64,000 nt of DNA, taken from positions 1,364,001 through 1,428,000 of the forward strand of contig NZ_OY782495.1 in NCBI RefSeq assembly GCF_963677715.1, read 5' to 3'. This document shows positions 62,756 through 64,000 of this stretch, in pieces (the stretch's first letter is position 1; every line of letters starts with the position of its first letter). The position numbers and the translations under genes are program-made. The notes under the pieces were generated by a model, which was given only the letters and a program-made list of their open reading frames with translations, was not told the DNA's origin and did no database searches. The stretch is from an uncultured Bacteroides sp. (GTDB taxonomy: Bacteria; Bacteroidota; Bacteroidia; Bacteroidales; Bacteroidaceae).

Positions 62756-64000
62756 TTATAAATTGAATCCCGATACCACCAACTCCGGCTCTTCGCCCTG
62801 CGTGTCGAAGTCAGAAAGCTTAATGCTGATATCCTTTTTTTCACCGGGCATCAGCGAGAAATAGTTGTCCGAGTAAAATACAGGAAGCAACATCTTGCCC
62901 GTTTTCTTGCCAGTCACTTTCAAACGGATCATTACCGCAGGAGTCTGCGTATCGTTTTTCAGCATTGCTGTCAGATGCCATTCCCTATCGACCTTTTTGG
63001 CTGTCACCTTCTTGTCAACAGACACTTTCGGAAGCTGAAGCAGCGACTTATAGTTGCCCTCTTCTTTCCCTCTCCAATAGAAATTCTCGGAAAGCAGTTG
63101 TCCCTTGCTATCCGTCAGAGTCAGCTTGATGAAATAGGTATCTGACAGGGTTTTCGGCAACTTAAGCGGAAAGCAGGCCACTGTCTGGTCTTCCTTGATA
63201 TCCAACGCCGTTTCGTGTTCCCATTGCAACGTCCCGTCTTGATTGAAGATCCGGGCTTTAGCAGTCAACCCCGTGTGGTCGAATGCATGGTAATTCACCA
63301 CTTCTACATCGTCACGCAACGGATTCCACTGGATATGGATAGGTTCGCAAGCTTTCTTGCATCCGAAATAAGCGGCAGTAGGGTTAAAATAATAATCGTA
63401 AGTCTGCCATACCATCGAAGGCCATGCCGGATGGCTCATCCACAGCAACATACCGCGACGGTGCTCGCTTCTTCCCTCGAAGATGGCACGATAGCCGTCA
63501 TAATTGATCCATTGCGCCCATTCCGCAAATTGTTCCGCATCCTTCGGACGGCCGAACGCTTTTTCTATCATGTCGTTGAAAGTTGCCGTAGCTTGGGCGG
63601 ACGCCCCTCTTGTCCCTCCCAACGTATAGTCATGAAGGCCATACACCGAATTGGGCGTTTCTACCGTATTAACCGGATTGATTTTATCCGGTCCGAAAGC
63701 AAGCAACATGCTCTCGTAGTTCATCACATTCGGCATACCCCGTTCGCTATGGAACTTGTCGTGCCCATAAGACTGGAAATATGATTTGGGTGTCAATACC
63801 TTATACGGCCCACCTCCGCTCACGATTCCCATAGCCGAGTTAGATATATAGTACAGTCCCGGATGTTCTTGCGGTATCAATTTACGCAAATAATTATCTA
63901 TTTCAGCAGGCGGATTGCCTTCGTTGCGGCCCACGTAAATAGCGATAGACGGATGGTTCCGGATGCGTTTCACATAGTCCTTGGCATTGGCGTTGAACAT
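62756..64000 (-). CDS. GH2-family glycosidase, N-terminal part outside the window
   Basis: The C-terminal 414 residues of a GH2 enzyme; the frame runs off the right edge, and the methionine at 64000 is internal. The visible half of the TIM barrel includes the acid/base region SIAIYVGRNEGNPP, the nucleophile region FHSERGMPNVMNYESM and substrate-facing WLSHPAWPSMVWQTYDYYF-like segments. Beta-sandwich domains follow (NYHAFDHTGLTAKARIFN). The domain order resembles beta-mannosidase and exo-glucosaminidase-type GH2 enzymes, fitting a mannan-directed operon. Next gene 19 bases downstream. Confidence 0.85.
   Translation of the reverse strand: MFNANAKDYVKRIRNHPSIAIYVGRNEGNPPAEIDNYLRKLIPQEHPGLYYISNSAMGIVSGGGPYKVLTPKSYFQSYGHDKFHSERGMPNVMNYESMLLAFGPDKINPVNTVETPNSVYGLHDYTLGGTRGASAQATATFNDMIEKAFGRPKDAEQFAEWAQWINYDGYRAIFEGRSEHRRGMLLWMSHPAWPSMVWQTYDYYFNPTAAYFGCKKACEPIHIQWNPLRDDVEVVNYHAFDHTGLTAKARIFNQDGTLQWEHETALDIKEDQTVACFPLKLPKTLSDTYFIKLTLTDSKGQLLSENFYWRGKEEGNYKSLLQLPKVSVDKKVTAKKVDREWHLTAMLKNDTQTPAVMIRLKVTGKKTGKMLLPVFYSDNYFSLMPGEKKDISIKLSDFDTQGEEPELVVSGFNL

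Overview
The window looks like chromosome of a Bacteroides-type member of the Bacteroidales. The grounds are an 11-subunit respiratory complex I operon without nuoE/F/G, TANNTTTG-type -7 promoter elements, abundant exported glycoside hydrolases and Bacteroidetes lipoboxes, a TonB-dependent receptor with a carboxypeptidase-regulatory-like N-terminal domain, and a mannan operon with the gene content of the mannosylglucose phosphorylase pathway described in Bacteroides fragilis. No rRNA, tRNA, CRISPR array or intact transposase was seen.

Layout. 1-5.1 kb (+): the 3' part of dxs, trkA-trkH potassium uptake, and a small exported protein. 5.2-15.0 kb (+): nuoA-B-CD-H-I-J-K-L-M-N, closed by a strong intrinsic terminator. 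15.2-21.0 kb (+): a TonB-dependent receptor followed by two paralogous exported lipoproteins. 21.1-46.4 kb (-): a large Rhs/YD-repeat toxin locus. 46.4-47.2 kb: a gene-free stretch with palindromes and short repeats. 47.2-54.5 kb (-): a mannan operon (GH3, GH26 mannanase, GH130 phosphorylase, GPH-type symporter, AGE-family epimerase). 54.8-64.0 kb (-): a second glycan operon (GH2 cut by the window edge, GH5, CE7 esterase, SGNH hydrolase, GH3, and an unassigned TIM-barrel-like enzyme).

The Rhs locus is the most interesting part. Its head is an Rhs-like shell protein with a PKD-like domain (42817-46389) and one complete Sec-exported Rhs protein (39381-42779). Behind it lie about eight 5'-truncated copies of the same Rhs C-terminal region. 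Each carries a different C-terminal tip, and almost every tip is followed within a few bases by a small immunity-like gene. Tips include three metzincin-like metalloproteases (HExxHxxGxxH), two or three other putative metallopeptidases, one unrecognised domain and a possible GIY-YIG-like nuclease. Metallopeptidase-type tips are paired with immunity proteins that have signal peptides or lipoboxes. The two tips preceded by a shared pre-toxin segment are paired with immunity proteins that lack signal peptides. Several truncated cassettes abut the 3' tails of unrelated plus-strand genes (a GspF/PilC-like protein and others), and an XRE-regulator pseudogene lies nearby. This records how the array was assembled. 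I infer a silent cassette store for swapping the toxin tip and immunity gene of the expressed Rhs protein.

The glycan operons probably work together on beta-mannan or acetylated glucomannan. Mannanase releases mannobiose, the symporter imports it, the epimerase makes mannosylglucose and the GH130 enzyme phosphorolyses it. The second operon adds esterases and beta-glycosidases. No SusC/SusD pair or dedicated regulator for these operons lies inside the window.
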